Assembly: GCA_934401915.1 (NCBI GenBank)
Contig: CAKRSV010000001.1
Span: 372,001 to 436,000, forward strand
DNA: 64,000 nucleotides
Direction: 5' to 3'
Source: an uncultured Lachnospiraceae bacterium
Lineage (GTDB): Bacteria; Bacillota; Clostridia; Lachnospirales; Lachnospiraceae
The notes under the pieces were generated by a model that saw only the letters and a program-made list of their open reading frames with translations, was not told the DNA's origin and ran no database searches. This document shows positions 17,737-26,386 of this stretch, one piece after another; within the stretch, counting starts at the first letter, position 1, and the number at the start of each line of letters is the position of its first letter. The translations under genes and the position numbers were made by a program.

Positions 17737-19971
17737 CTACTCCAGCGTCACGATCCCTTTCAGCCGGATATCTCCCGACGACGCTCCCACAAGGATCTCA
17801 TAATCGCCTGTGTCAGCCACGAAATCATGCACATGCACATCAAAATAAGCAAAATCCTGCTGATGCAGTGAGATCGACACCTTCTGGGATTTTCCGGGCG
17901 CCAGAGTCACTTTTTCAAAGCCCTTCAGCTCCTTGTCCGGTCTGTCTTCCTTGTGTGAAATCGGCGCAACGTATACCTGTACCGTCTCAGCGCCGGCTTT
18001 CTTTCCGGTATTTTTAACGGTAAAGGTAAGTTTTACATTCTTATTTTTATCTGCCTGCAGCTTCAGTCCGCTGTATTCAAACGTCGTGTAGGATAAACCG
18101 TGTCCAAAGCAGAACGCAGGTGCGATGTGCGCCCTGTCAAAATGTCGGTATCCATAATACAGTCCCTCTTCCAGCTTGATCTCGCCCCACTTGCCGAACT
18201 GTCCGTTCTTCGCCGTCGCACAATCCTCATATTTTGCAGGGAATGTCTCTGCCAGCTTACCGGACGGATTGATGTCTCCGAAAAGGATTCCTGCAAAGGC
18301 GTTTCCTGTCTCCATTCCGGCATAGTAACTCCAGAGGATCGCCTGCGCCTTGTCCCGCCACGGCATTTCTACCGGCGAGCCGCCCACGAAGGTAACGATC
18401 ATATCCTTTCTGACCTGCAGCAGTTTTTCGATCAGAATATCCTGCTCATAAGGCAGCTTCATATCCGACCGGTCAAAGCCTTCGCTGTCAAGGTCATGAT
18501 TCAGACCGCCCACAAAGATGACGGCGTCCGCATCTTTGGCAGCCTCTACTGCCTGCGCAAAGAGCGCCTCGTTCTTCTGATGGATCTCCACGCGCTCCTT
18601 CTCCAGCTGCGCAAGACGCTGTTCCTCCTCCTTGCGGTGGTTCTCGTTCGCATGCTCCTCGTCACGGACTGCCTGTCCTACGGTAGTGTTTTTCAAGTCG
18701 TCCAGACTGGTTGCCTGCCAGTTCTGCTCAAAGGTCTTTGGCTTATCCGGAACATAATATCCCTGCACATACTCTACCTCGGTATTTCCACCCAGATAGG
18801 ACTTGATTCCCATAAGCGGACAGATCTCATAGAGCGCCTTGATCTCGGCGCTTCCGCCTCCGTCAGAGTGGATCTTGGCCGCGTTCTGACCGATCACTAC
18901 CAGCTTCTTGATCTTGGACGCATTCAGCGGAAGCAGACTGCCCTCATTCTTAAGCAGGATCATGGACTCCTTTGCCGTGCGCAGGATCGCCTCCCTGTGC
19001 GCCGGAGAATTGTAGGTGCCGCGCTTTCTCTCCTCCTTCTGCTTTCCGATCATCTTCAGACGATACATCATTCGGAGCAGGTTTCGCACCTTCTTATTTA
19101 CACACTCCTCCGAAACCTCTCCCTTTTCGATCAGTTCCTTGAGCGGATTTGCCAGCTTGTAATTTTCAAAGTCAGGGAACACCGACATCTCCAGATCCAT
19201 GGAGCACTCTGCCGCCTCCTTTGTCTTATGTACGCCGCCCCAGTCGCTGATCACGACTCCATCGAAGCCCCATTCTCCACGCAGGATCAGGTCTAACAGG
19301 TTGCGGTTCTCGCAGCAGTGGTAACCGTTGAGCTTATTGTAAGCGCCCATGATCGAATAGGCTCCGCCTTCCTGCACCGCCGCCTTAAACGCCGGCAGAT
19401 AGATCTCATACATCGTTCTGTCGTCAATATCCTCATCGACCATCAGACGGTCTGTCTCCTGCACATTCGCCGCAAAATGCTTAACGCACGCTGCCACATC
19501 GTTCTCCTGCACGCCCTTGACAAAAGGCACTGCCAGCTCTGCCGTCAGCTTGGGATCTTCACTCATATACTCAAAGTTCCGGCCGCAGCGGGGATCTCTC
19601 TTGATATTGATTCCCGGCGCAAGGATCACATCCTTTCCACGCCCTCTGGCTTCCTCTCCAAGAACGTTTCCCATGTCATGCGCAAGCGCTCTGTTCCACG
19701 TAGACGCCAGCGCACTGTTGCTGGGAAGATAGGATACGTTGTCGTCATTGTTTCCCGAAGGGATCCACCGGTCCTTCATAAATTCCGCGCGCACGCCCAT
19801 CGGTCCGTCCGAAGTTACTACCGGAGGAATCCCGAGTCTTTCCACAGCGCCGGACTTGAACAGCGTCGCTCCGTGTATCATGGAGAGTTTCTCATCCAGT
19901 GTCATCTTTTTTAGCAGCTTGTCAATTTCTTTATCTACCTTTTTGTCTGTATTTTTTTCCACTTTCAGCAT
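17737..19971 (-). CDS. Glycoside hydrolase family 3 beta-glucosidase
   Basis: This 744-residue enzyme has no signal peptide, so it likely cleaves imported beta-glucosides. The N-terminal barrel shows the GH3 KHF motif (164-166) and the nucleophile D243 in VVISDWGG. The (alpha/beta)6 sandwich domain contains DAVIFVGG and is interrupted by a charged coiled-coil-like insert of about 50 residues (around 450-510, rich in EE/KE/QK). The fibronectin-III-like C-terminal domain ends the protein. ATG at 19971 has AAAGGAATCAGAACG upstream. The longer frame to 20043 lacks an SD. Exact sugar specificity is not deducible. Confidence 0.94.
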   Translation of the reverse strand: MLKVEKNTDKKVDKEIDKLLKKMTLDEKLSMIHGATLFKSGAVERLGIPPVVTSDGPMGVRAEFMKDRWIPSGNNDDNVSYLPSNSALASTWNRALAHDMGNVLGEEARGRGKDVILAPGINIKRDPRCGRNFEYMSEDPKLTAELAVPFVKGVQENDVAACVKHFAANVQETDRLMVDEDIDDRTMYEIYLPAFKAAVQEGGAYSIMGAYNKLNGYHCCENRNLLDLILRGEWGFDGVVISDWGGVHKTKEAAECSMDLEMSVFPDFENYKLANPLKELIEKGEVSEECVNKKVRNLLRMMYRLKMIGKQKEERKRGTYNSPAHREAILRTAKESMILLKNEGSLLPLNASKIKKLVVIGQNAAKIHSDGGGSAEIKALYEICPLMGIKSYLGGNTEVEYVQGYYVPDKPKTFEQNWQATSLDDLKNTTVGQAVRDEEHANENHRKEEEQRLAQLEKERVEIHQKNEALFAQAVEAAKDADAVIFVGGLNHDLDSEGFDRSDMKLPYEQDILIEKLLQVRKDMIVTFVGGSPVEMPWRDKAQAILWSYYAGMETGNAFAGILFGDINPSGKLAETFPAKYEDCATAKNGQFGKWGEIKLEEGLYYGYRHFDRAHIAPAFCFGHGLSYTTFEYSGLKLQADKNKNVKLTFTVKNTGKKAGAETVQVYVAPISHKEDRPDKELKGFEKVTLAPGKSQKVSISLHQQDFAYFDVHVHDFVADTGDYEILVGASSGDIRLKGIVTLE

Positions 19972-20281
19972 CGTTCTGATTCCTTTCCCTGATGACTTCG
20001 TCGGTACGCAGCCACTCTCCCATAGCCGGAAAGCCTGCCGCACCCCGTCTATATTCTCTTATAGGTAGTATATCGGGAAATTTCCGGAGATACAATCACG
20101 TTTTTTGTCCCGAAGCCCAATTTTTTTTAAAACATTACCCCTTCCGCCCGTTCCATCCGCGCCCGGGCTATGGTATCCTTTGTCTAAAACTGCTATACTG
20201 AAAGTCAGTCCCCGCTCTTTTGTACAGGATCCGTGGGATTGCATGATAAAGAAAAGATCAAAAAGGAGAAACACTGGCAGC

Positions 20282-21496
20282 ATGGAAATAAAGACAAGTA
20301 ACGCCATCGTAACTTTAAAAAAAGGAGAAGGCCGCACCTTGAAAGCAGGAGGCGCCTGGATCTACGATAATGAGATCGACAGCATCCTCGGCAGCTTCGA
20401 AAACGGCGATATCGTGATCGTACACGATTTTGACGGCTATTTTATGGGATACGGCTTCATCAACACACGCTCTAAGATCACCGTCCGCATGATGAGCCGC
20501 TACAAAGAACATCCGGTTACGGAAGAACTTCTCAGAGCTCGCCTGCAGGCGGCGTGGGATTACCGCAAACAGGTGATCGACACAGGAAGCTGCCGTATTG
20601 TCTTTGGTGAGGCGGACTGGCTGCCCGGTCTGGTCATCGACAAATTTTCCGATGTGCTGGTCGTAGAATCCCTTGCTCTTGGCATCGACCGTCTCAAACC
20701 CCTGCTGCTTGCCATGCTGGTAGATATCCTGAAGGAGGACGGCATCACGATCCGCGGTATCTATGAGCGCAGCGATGCGAAAGTGCGTGAGCAGGAAGGT
20801 CTGCCCCGCTATAAAGGATTTATCGGTGAACCGTTTGATACCAAAGTAGAGATTGTAGAAAATGGCGTGAAATATATCGTGGATGTTCAGGATGGGCAAA
20901 AGACCGGCTTCTTCTTAGACCAGAAAAACAACCGTGCAGCCATCCATAAAATCTGTAAAGATAAGAAAGTTCTGGACTGCTTTACTCATACCGGCTCGTT
21001 TGCTCTGAATGCAGGGATCGCCGGCGCCTCCTCTGTTCTCGGCGTTGACGCCTCGGAGCTTGGCATTGCGCAGGCGCGGGAAAACGCCCGTCTGAATCAT
21101 CTCGAGGACCGCGTGACCTTTACCTGCGCCGATGTTTTTGATCTGCTGCCCGCACTGGAGGCGGAAGGCGAAAAATTCGACGTTGTGATCCTGGATCCTC
21201 CGGCATTCACCAAATCAAGACAGGCTACCAAAAATGCCGTCAAGGGCTACCGGGAGATCAATCTGCGCGGCCTGAAGCTGGTCAAGGACGGCGGATTTCT
21301 CGCCACCTGCTCCTGCTCCCACTTCATGGACCCGGAGCTCTTTGCCAAGACGATCCGCGAAGCTGCCAGAGGCGCGCACAAGCGGCTTCGTCAGGTGGAA
21401 TTTCACACGCAGGCGCCCGATCATCCGATCCTGTGGGCCGCGGAGGAAAGTTATTATCTGAAGTTCTATATCTTTCAGGTTGTGGAGGAAAAGTAG
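20282..21496 (+). CDS. Class I SAM-dependent rRNA methyltransferase, RlmI-like
   Basis: The protein of about 404 residues has an N-terminal PUA domain (KAGGAWIYDNEI), a central EEHEE-like domain and a C-terminal Rossmann methyltransferase with motif I DCFTHTGSFALNAG and motif IV VILDPPAFTKS. RlmI makes m5C1962 in 23S rRNA of E. coli; clostridial relatives are annotated by homology only. A longer in-frame start exists at 20243, but MEIKTSN at 20282 gives the usual PUA N-terminus; AAAAAGGAG lies 13 nt upstream, which is far. Transcribed divergently from the GH3 gene. Confidence 0.9.
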   Translation: MEIKTSNAIVTLKKGEGRTLKAGGAWIYDNEIDSILGSFENGDIVIVHDFDGYFMGYGFINTRSKITVRMMSRYKEHPVTEELLRARLQAAWDYRKQVIDTGSCRIVFGEADWLPGLVIDKFSDVLVVESLALGIDRLKPLLLAMLVDILKEDGITIRGIYERSDAKVREQEGLPRYKGFIGEPFDTKVEIVENGVKYIVDVQDGQKTGFFLDQKNNRAAIHKICKDKKVLDCFTHTGSFALNAGIAGASSVLGVDASELGIAQARENARLNHLEDRVTFTCADVFDLLPALEAEGEKFDVVILDPPAFTKSRQATKNAVKGYREINLRGLKLVKDGGFLATCSCSHFMDPELFAKTIREAARGAHKRLRQVEFHTQAPDHPILWAAEESYYLKFYIFQVVEEK

Positions 21497-21549
21497 TAAG
21501 GACATGGCAAAGCTGAATGCCAAACTCATCGAAGGAAAGAGGGTTTTAT

Positions 21550-21609
21550 ATGATACACGAAATTTCTGCAATACCATGCGTTGGAGCGATAATTGAAAAG
21601 GCGCATTAA
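21550..21609 (+). pseudogene. Possible 5' stub of a NUDIX hydrolase gene
   Basis: A good ribosome binding site (AAGGAAAGAGGG) precedes ATG and 17 codons reading MIHEISAIPCVGAIIEK, which resembles the start of NUDIX hydrolases, before a stop two codons later. The stretch 21497-21753 otherwise holds no gene. Short length makes this tentative. Confidence 0.35.
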
Positions 21610-21753
21610 GAAAATATTTAAACCTAGAGTGATAGCCGCATATCAATTATCTCTTTTTTCATAAAGATCTGCGGATTTAACGAGGATATTACAGACATTA
21701 GAACATAGCCTGAACTTGGAAATGCGATAACAAAACAATTACGGAGGAGCGCA

Positions 21754-22191
21754 ATGGTTCGAGAAATTTATGAAAAAGAATTAAATGATTTATTAGAATT
21801 ATATTTGCATTTGCACGAAACCAGTGTTCCAGAGATGTCAGAGCATTTAAGAAACACATGGGAAACCATCATTCAGGATAAAAATCACCATATTATTGTG
21901 AATGTTATAGATGATAAAATCGTCTCGTCCTGTGTATGTGTAGTGATCCCTAATCTGACAAGGAATGTGCGGCCGTATGCCTTTATAGAAAATGTTGTCA
22001 CGCATGAAGAATACCGTGGGAAAGGATACGCAACACAGTGTTTAGATTATGCAAGAGAGATCGCAGAAAAAGAAAACTGCTATAAAATGATGCTGCTCAC
22101 GGGTTCAAAGAAAGAATCAACCATAAAATTTTATGAACGCGCAGGATACAACAGTTCTGATAAAACAGCATTTATACAGTGGATCGAGTAG
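21754..22191 (+). CDS. GNAT family N-acetyltransferase
   Basis: This 145-residue protein has the GNAT acetyl-CoA-binding motif A in VVTHEEYRGKGYATQCLDYA (residues about 81-100), with the R/Q-x-x-G-x-G/A core as YRGKGYA, and a C-terminal FYERAGYN typical of motif B. An AGGAG site lies 5-6 nt before the ATG. The substrate is unknown. It opens an AT-richer patch (21.5-25.4 kb) that interrupts otherwise conserved genes. Confidence 0.92.
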   Translation: MVREIYEKELNDLLELYLHLHETSVPEMSEHLRNTWETIIQDKNHHIIVNVIDDKIVSSCVCVVIPNLTRNVRPYAFIENVVTHEEYRGKGYATQCLDYAREIAEKENCYKMMLLTGSKKESTIKFYERAGYNSSDKTAFIQWIE

Positions 22192-22193
22192 AC

Positions 22194-22307
22194 GTGCAGG
22201 GAATCCGGCAAAAAAATTGGAAAATGATCGTTTTTCCTATCGTCGCTTTCATCGTGATCGTTGGCGGGATATACTGGGGCTTGCTCTGTCTCATTACATC
22301 TATGTAA
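22194..22307 (+). CDS. Putative 37-residue single-span membrane peptide
   Basis: Two bases after the GNAT stop, GTG (22194) or an internal ATG opens a frame encoding a short basic segment (RQKNWK) and one hydrophobic helix (MIVFPIVAFIVIVGGIYWGLL), ending TAA at 22307. There is no strong SD of its own, so it would rely on translational coupling to the GNAT gene. It could also be the leftover of a longer membrane protein. Function unknown. Confidence 0.4.
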   Translation: MQGIRQKNWKMIVFPIVAFIVIVGGIYWGLLCLITSM

Positions 22308-22343
22308 GAGAAAGGACAGCCAAGTAATATTTCGACAGAACCC

Positions 22344-22841
22344 CTACTTTTTGAAAAATTCCGGATCTATATTTCCGAAAGCAATCGTATTTTCTATCCA
22401 CAGCTTGAAAGATTCGATCGTCAGGGACATTCCCTCAAGATATTCTTTAATTCTCAAAAAATCTGAAATCTCGTCTTCCGTGACTTTTCCGTCTGCGGCA
22501 ATGTCGATCATGCGGTCTTTTTCTTTCGAGAGAGTATTTAAGGTCGAAAGCATTTCAAGAGTTATCATAGACAAATCTTTTGCCGTAACCTCGGGAACAT
22601 ACTCCTTTCCAATCGGACATTCATGCGAACAGTAATAATTGCACAGCGAGGGATTTTTATAGCAGTCTGCCATCGCAAGAATTTCGTCCGGGTGCGGAAT
22701 ACTTTTTTCACTCTCAATTTTCTCTATACGGTCAGCAGATATGTATTCGAGCTGCTCTGCGGCCGCTTCTCTTGTAAGATTGAGGTTTTCGCGGCTTATC
22801 TGATAAATGTTTTTGTTTTCCTTTGTCGATTTTCTCCCCAT
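22344..22841 (-). CDS. XRE-family regulator with C-terminal Cys cluster
   Basis: This 165-residue protein has an N-terminal HTH_XRE domain (ISRENLNLTREAAAEQLEYISADRIEKIESEK, with the typical I-x-x-I-E pattern). This is followed at about residues 71-82 by a Cys-rich motif, CNYYCSHECPIG, and a helical region of about 70 residues. The Cys motif (C-x3-C-x3-C) could bind metal or sense redox. The C-terminal part resembles no enzyme that I recognise. It converges on the GNAT/small-peptide pair. Targets are unknown. Confidence 0.82.
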   Translation of the reverse strand: MGRKSTKENKNIYQISRENLNLTREAAAEQLEYISADRIEKIESEKSIPHPDEILAMADCYKNPSLCNYYCSHECPIGKEYVPEVTAKDLSMITLEMLSTLNTLSKEKDRMIDIAADGKVTEDEISDFLRIKEYLEGMSLTIESFKLWIENTIAFGNIDPEFFKK

Positions 22842-23083
22842 ACTGCTCTCTCTCCTTATTGCTATATCGTCATTTATTATACATGAAAATCTTAGATAGT
22901 GAAACCATAAAAGGGATCGGTTCTCATTCGCAGTATAATTTATTTAGTTGTTCTTTTCTATGATGCTCTCTGTATTATTTTATTATGGAAAAGGCATTGT
23001 TATATGTTATAATTAAAATAATATACCAATTTAGAATTTATAAAGGGAAAAATTTACAGTCTATTGTTACAGAACCATACTAA

Positions 23084-23230
23084 TGCGATGGAGAATTTGG
23101 CTATTTTGATGGCTATACACTCCACGATAACATTCCTTTGGCAATTGCAAAATTACTTGATCTAGAAAAAGATTTAAAAACAAAAGAATTTGCAATAAAA
23201 GATGGATGTTATGTACTAGCTTCTTACTAA
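23084..23230 (+). pseudogene. Unidentified 3' gene fragment
   Basis: A 48-codon open stretch with no start codon (preceded by an in-frame TAA) reads CDGEFGYFDGYTLHD and ends CYVLASY before TAA. Its amino-acid composition is protein-like, and it looks like the C-terminal end of a gene whose 5' part is gone. I do not recognise the family. The remaining sequence of the 480-bp gap 22842-23321 is AT-rich with no other visible content. Confidence 0.35.
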
Positions 23231-23321
23231 GATGCAATATTTTTGACTGATATAGACAGAAAATAATCAATAGTTATAACATCCCTGATATACAGACACA
23301 TTTCAAATAAGGAGAATTATA

Positions 23322-24050
23322 ATGACCGAGTTTAAAGAATGGCTGATAGAACGGCTTAAAATAGAAAGAAAGCGATTTGACCGGTCAGGAATTTATGCTT
23401 ATACACAACGAACTATGGCATATAATTCAAACAAAATAGAAGGAAGCACGCTAACTCCAGAACAGACCGCATCACTGTTTGATAATGGAACTTTGCCCAA
23501 AAGCAGTGATTATTATCGGGCAAAAGATGTTGAGGAAATGAATGGACATTTTCTGATGTTCAATTATATGTTGGACACATTAAACGAAGATCTATCTCAA
23601 GAAATAATTAAACAGCTACACTATGAATTGAAATCCGGAGTATTCGAGGATCGGGCAAATGGATATGCGATTGGTGATTACAAGAAAAGACCAAATATGA
23701 TTGGCATATATCACACGGTATCTCCACAACAAGTAGAGCAGGAAATAAAGGAACTGTTGTCATGGTATAAAAAGCAGGAAAAAGGATTAGAAGTATTAGC
23801 AGAATTTCATGCAAAATATGAATCGATACATCCATTTCAGGATGGAAATGGACGAACGGGACGTATGATCCTTTTTCGGGAAAGCTTACGAAATATAAAT
23901 ACTTTGCCTATAATTATATTGGATGAAAACCGCAATGATTATCTTGATGGGTTAAGTCAGTATAGAGAAACTGGAAAATTAGATTTACTGATTAAACTTA
24001 TGAATAAAGAAGCGGAAAATTATTTTCAGCAATGTAGATATTTTATGTAA
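23322..24050 (+). CDS. Fic family protein (predicted AMP transferase), self-inhibited class
   Basis: This 242-residue protein has a complete Fic signature HPFQDGNGRTGR (170-181), with catalytic H170 and the phosphate-binding anion hole. An N-terminal inhibitory-helix motif S-x-x-x-E-G is visible at SNKIEG (36-41), which would place E40 in the ATP pocket, as in class II Fic proteins. Fic enzymes usually attach AMP to Ser/Thr/Tyr of targets. An AAGGAG sits 6 nt before ATG. No C-terminal wHTH domain is present, and no antitoxin gene overlaps it; the neighbouring small XRE gene is convergent. Target unknown. Confidence 0.93.
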   Translation: MTEFKEWLIERLKIERKRFDRSGIYAYTQRTMAYNSNKIEGSTLTPEQTASLFDNGTLPKSSDYYRAKDVEEMNGHFLMFNYMLDTLNEDLSQEIIKQLHYELKSGVFEDRANGYAIGDYKKRPNMIGIYHTVSPQQVEQEIKELLSWYKKQEKGLEVLAEFHAKYESIHPFQDGNGRTGRMILFRESLRNINTLPIIILDENRNDYLDGLSQYRETGKLDLLIKLMNKEAENYFQQCRYFM

Positions 24051-24094
24051 GTAAAACAAGTTTCATAGCAATGAAAACTGACAGACGCAAGCAG

Positions 24095-24132
24095 AGGCGA
24101 CAAGGAATATCTTTATCCCATGTCGCCTTTTC
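24095..24132 (+). terminator. Terminator of the Fic gene
   Basis: The stem AGGCGACA/TGTCGCCT is followed by TTTTCC, placed between the convergent fic and XRE genes. Confidence 0.6.
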
Positions 24133-24138
24133 CACACC

Positions 24139-24363
24139 TTAATTCATCGGTAATTTTTCTTTTATATTTGTTCTTCCAACAATATAATCTATGTTCACTT
24201 CAAACAGATCTGCTATTTCCATCAGAATATCTATCGGTATTTCCCTTGTCCCGGCTTCATAGTGAGCATAGGAACGCTGGGAAATATGCAAATATTCCCC
24301 TACCTGCGTTTGTGTCATATCCATATCTTCTCTCAGATTTCTTATCCGCTCATACTTTTTCAT
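24139..24363 (-). CDS. Small XRE-family transcriptional regulator
   Basis: This 74-residue protein is essentially one HTH_XRE domain: RIRNLREDMDMTQTQVGEYL, recognition helix ISQRSYAHYEAGTREI, then ILMEIADLFEVNIDYIVGR. Such minimal regulators are usual in phage-like or toxin-antitoxin loci. Two palindromes with AGAAC half sites lie at 24414-24453, 51-90 bp upstream of the start, and probably mediate autorepression. It is convergent with fic. Confidence 0.93.
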   Translation of the reverse strand: MKKYERIRNLREDMDMTQTQVGEYLHISQRSYAHYEAGTREIPIDILMEIADLFEVNIDYIVGRTNIKEKLPMN

Positions 24364-24413
24364 TCAGCTCACCACTTCTGGGTAGTAAAAATCCCATTAC
24401 TCTAAGTATATTA

Positions 24414-24453
24414 AGAACGGATTGTTCTATTGCATTTTAGAACATATTGTTCT
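24414..24453. promoter_or_regulatory. Tandem palindromic operators for the small XRE regulator
   Basis: AGAAC-GGATT-GTTCT (24414-24428) and AGAACA-TAT-TGTTCT (24439-24453) are matching 15-bp inverted repeats whose centres are 25 bp apart, located in the promoter region of the XRE gene. The shared AGAAC/GTTCT half sites strongly suggest a dimeric HTH protein site. Confidence 0.65.
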
Positions 24454-24584
24454 ATACTGTAAAAAACTGCTGATAAAAAGCCAGCGTCATTGATGAAAGC
24501 GGAGAAATTTTTTGTACGAATGCGAGCTTTTCTATTGTCCGGGTACACTTTTTTTATTTACATGTTTCATATGTTTATCATTGA

Positions 24585-24734
24585 GAAATTAAACCTGATC
24601 GGAATAACTACCGTGTCTTTTCGGCAGTCCTTTCCATACCGGCTATAACTCTGTTTACCTTCGGGGTCAGCCTGTTTGCGGCTTTCGTGGTAAGCCATAT
24701 CCCGTTTGTGAGGAAAATCGTTATGCTCCACTAG
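24585..24734 (+). pseudogene. 3' remnant of a membrane protein, possibly acyltransferase-3 type
   Basis: A 49-codon open stretch without a start (in-frame TGA just before) reads a hydrophobic helix AVLSIPAITLFTFGVSLF continuing to FVVSHIPFVRKIV and a stop. The final helix plus IPFVRKI tail resembles the C-terminus of acyltransferase-3 membrane enzymes. The 5' part is missing. It fills much of the 381-bp gap 24364-24744. Confidence 0.4.
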
Positions 24735-24744
24735 CCTTCACCGG

Positions 24745-25284
24745 CTATCTGTAATAATGCTTTAGCGTTTCATCCGACCAGACATGTACCTCGATATATC
24801 TTTCCGGACCAAATTTTCCATCCTTATTCCATTCCTGGGGATAACCATACTTCTCTATCATTTCGAGGATCTCATCATACAAGTACAGCTTTTTTCTGTA
24901 TTCCTTTCCATCATTTACTCTGTCGCTGAATGTTGGATGGGAATCTCCATATGTAAATGACAGCGTATTGAGATCAAAATCCCTTATATCAATCTTTATA
25001 CTATCGCTGTTGACATACCATGACTCTAAGAAATCGCATTTTTCCACTACCATATACTGCGGCACGAACCGCTCCATTCTTCCACCCTTTTTCTGAAATT
25101 CGTCCCTCAATATCTGTTCGTAATACTTTCTCATCTTCATATATGTGGAATTTCTTTTGTTGCAAAAGGCATCCTGTTTTTCTTTGGACAATTTTCTCAT
25201 CACAGCTTCGGCTTCCTTTTCGCTCAGCTCCGACAGATTCTTAAATGGCCCAAGATCTTTATCAAAATAGTGATATAAATTCAT
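24745..25284 (-). CDS. Conserved hypothetical protein
   Basis: This protein of about 179 residues starts MNLYHYFDKDLGPFKNLSEL at ATG 25284, with GGGGAG just upstream; the frame continues to 25380 without an SD. Conserved-looking blocks are YMKMRKYYEQILRDEFQKKGG, SFTYGDSHPTFS and a C-terminal PERYIEVHVWSD. No signal peptide or membrane helix is visible. I recall similar uncharacterised proteins in many Firmicutes but no assigned function. It is divergently transcribed from the HAD phosphatase gene. Confidence 0.75.
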   Translation of the reverse strand: MNLYHYFDKDLGPFKNLSELSEKEAEAVMRKLSKEKQDAFCNKRNSTYMKMRKYYEQILRDEFQKKGGRMERFVPQYMVVEKCDFLESWYVNSDSIKIDIRDFDLNTLSFTYGDSHPTFSDRVNDGKEYRKKLYLYDEILEMIEKYGYPQEWNKDGKFGPERYIEVHVWSDETLKHYYR

Positions 25285-25471
25285 TTTTTTCTCCCCTCGT
25301 GTGATCATTTTAGATTTTTCAAAGCAAATGGATGGCGTTCTTCCATTATTAATGTTATCATTTCTTATTTTGAAAAACAAAATCTCACGTGGTTTTTTAT
25401 CTGAAAATCATAGAAAAGCAGGGATAAATGCAGTAAACTTATGAAAACAGTATTGAAAAGGAGTCTGAACG

Positions 25472-26293
25472 ATGTCTCTCTATAAGCTGATCGCATTTGA
25501 TATGGACGGAACGCTTTTAAACAGCGAGAAAAAAATAACACCCTCCACCGCAGAAGCTGTGCATAGGGCGATGGCGCAGGGTATCTATGTTGTTTTCAAC
25601 ACCGGCCGCTGTATGGCGGAGCTTCGCGAATACTTCTCTGTTCTCGACGTTCCTTATATCAATTCCGTAAGCGGTGCACTGGTGTTAGACCGTCAGACGC
25701 AGCAGACAATCTACAGCAATGCCCTTCCTGTCGATATTGTGAGCCGGATTCTTGAAATCGCTGCACCGGAGGATATTATGATCCATCTCCTGATACAGCA
25801 GTCGATCGTCCAGAAGGATAAGATTCCGCAGATGGATCGCTATCACATGGGCGTTTACCGCAGTATGTATGAAAAAGTCACCGACAAGTGGAACGATCTG
25901 TCTGCCAGATACCAGGCAGACCCTTTTCCCGTCCCCAAAGTCAACCTCTACCACACTTCTCCGGAAGCCAGAACCCGCACCCGCCAGAAAATCCTTGCAC
26001 AGAATCTCTCCGTGGAGATGATCGATGCGGAAAGCACCTCTCTCGAAATATCCGCCAGAGGGATCGACAAGGGTATCGGTCTTGAAAAGCTGTGCTCCTA
26101 TCTGCACCTGTCCATGTCTGAAGTGGTAGTCGTGGGAGACGCCGACAACGACGCCGAAGCCATGAAAAAGGCCGGATTGTCCGTCGCCATGGGCAACGCC
26201 AATAACCGGATCAAGGGCATCGCCGATACCATTGTCAACGACAATGACCATGACGGATGTAAGGAAGCTCTGGAGCGCTTTTTCTTTGCTTAG
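25472..26293 (+). CDS. Cof-type HAD-IIB sugar-phosphatase family protein
   Basis: The 273-residue protein shows all HAD motifs: FDMDGTLLNS (D9 nucleophile, D11), TGRCMAE for motif II, K-type loop GIDKGIGLEKL and motif IV VVVGDADNDAEAMKKAG. The IIB cap lies between motifs II and III. Such enzymes dephosphorylate sugar phosphates, FMN or PLP with broad specificity. AAAAGGAG sits upstream of ATG. It stands alone, followed by a strong promoter for the next gene. Confidence 0.95.
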   Translation: MSLYKLIAFDMDGTLLNSEKKITPSTAEAVHRAMAQGIYVVFNTGRCMAELREYFSVLDVPYINSVSGALVLDRQTQQTIYSNALPVDIVSRILEIAAPEDIMIHLLIQQSIVQKDKIPQMDRYHMGVYRSMYEKVTDKWNDLSARYQADPFPVPKVNLYHTSPEARTRTRQKILAQNLSVEMIDAESTSLEISARGIDKGIGLEKLCSYLHLSMSEVVVVGDADNDAEAMKKAGLSVAMGNANNRIKGIADTIVNDNDHDGCKEALERFFFA

Positions 26294-26310
26294 GCGTATT
26301 ATCCTTTTAT

Positions 26311-26339
26311 TTGACACCCCCCTGCCAAAAGATTATAAT
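26311..26339 (+). promoter_or_regulatory. Consensus sigma-A promoter for the homocysteine methyltransferase/MTHFR gene
   Basis: TTGACA (26311-26316), exactly 17 bp, TATAAT (26334-26339). The leader to the ATG at 26387 is only about 40 nt, too short for a SAM riboswitch. Confidence 0.88.
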
Positions 26340-26386
26340 CATGGCAGTTCAAACGAACCAAATGCGATGTAGGAAGGGAAAATACT

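Noticed and set aside
23322..24363. Fic and XRE genes as a toxin-antitoxin pair
   Set aside because: The genes are convergent with a terminator between them, and the Fic protein carries its own inhibitory helix, so co-expression as a TA operon is unlikely.
26340..26386. SAM (S-box) riboswitch before the methionine synthesis fusion gene
   Set aside because: The leader is about 40 nt, far too short for an S-box aptamer plus terminator.
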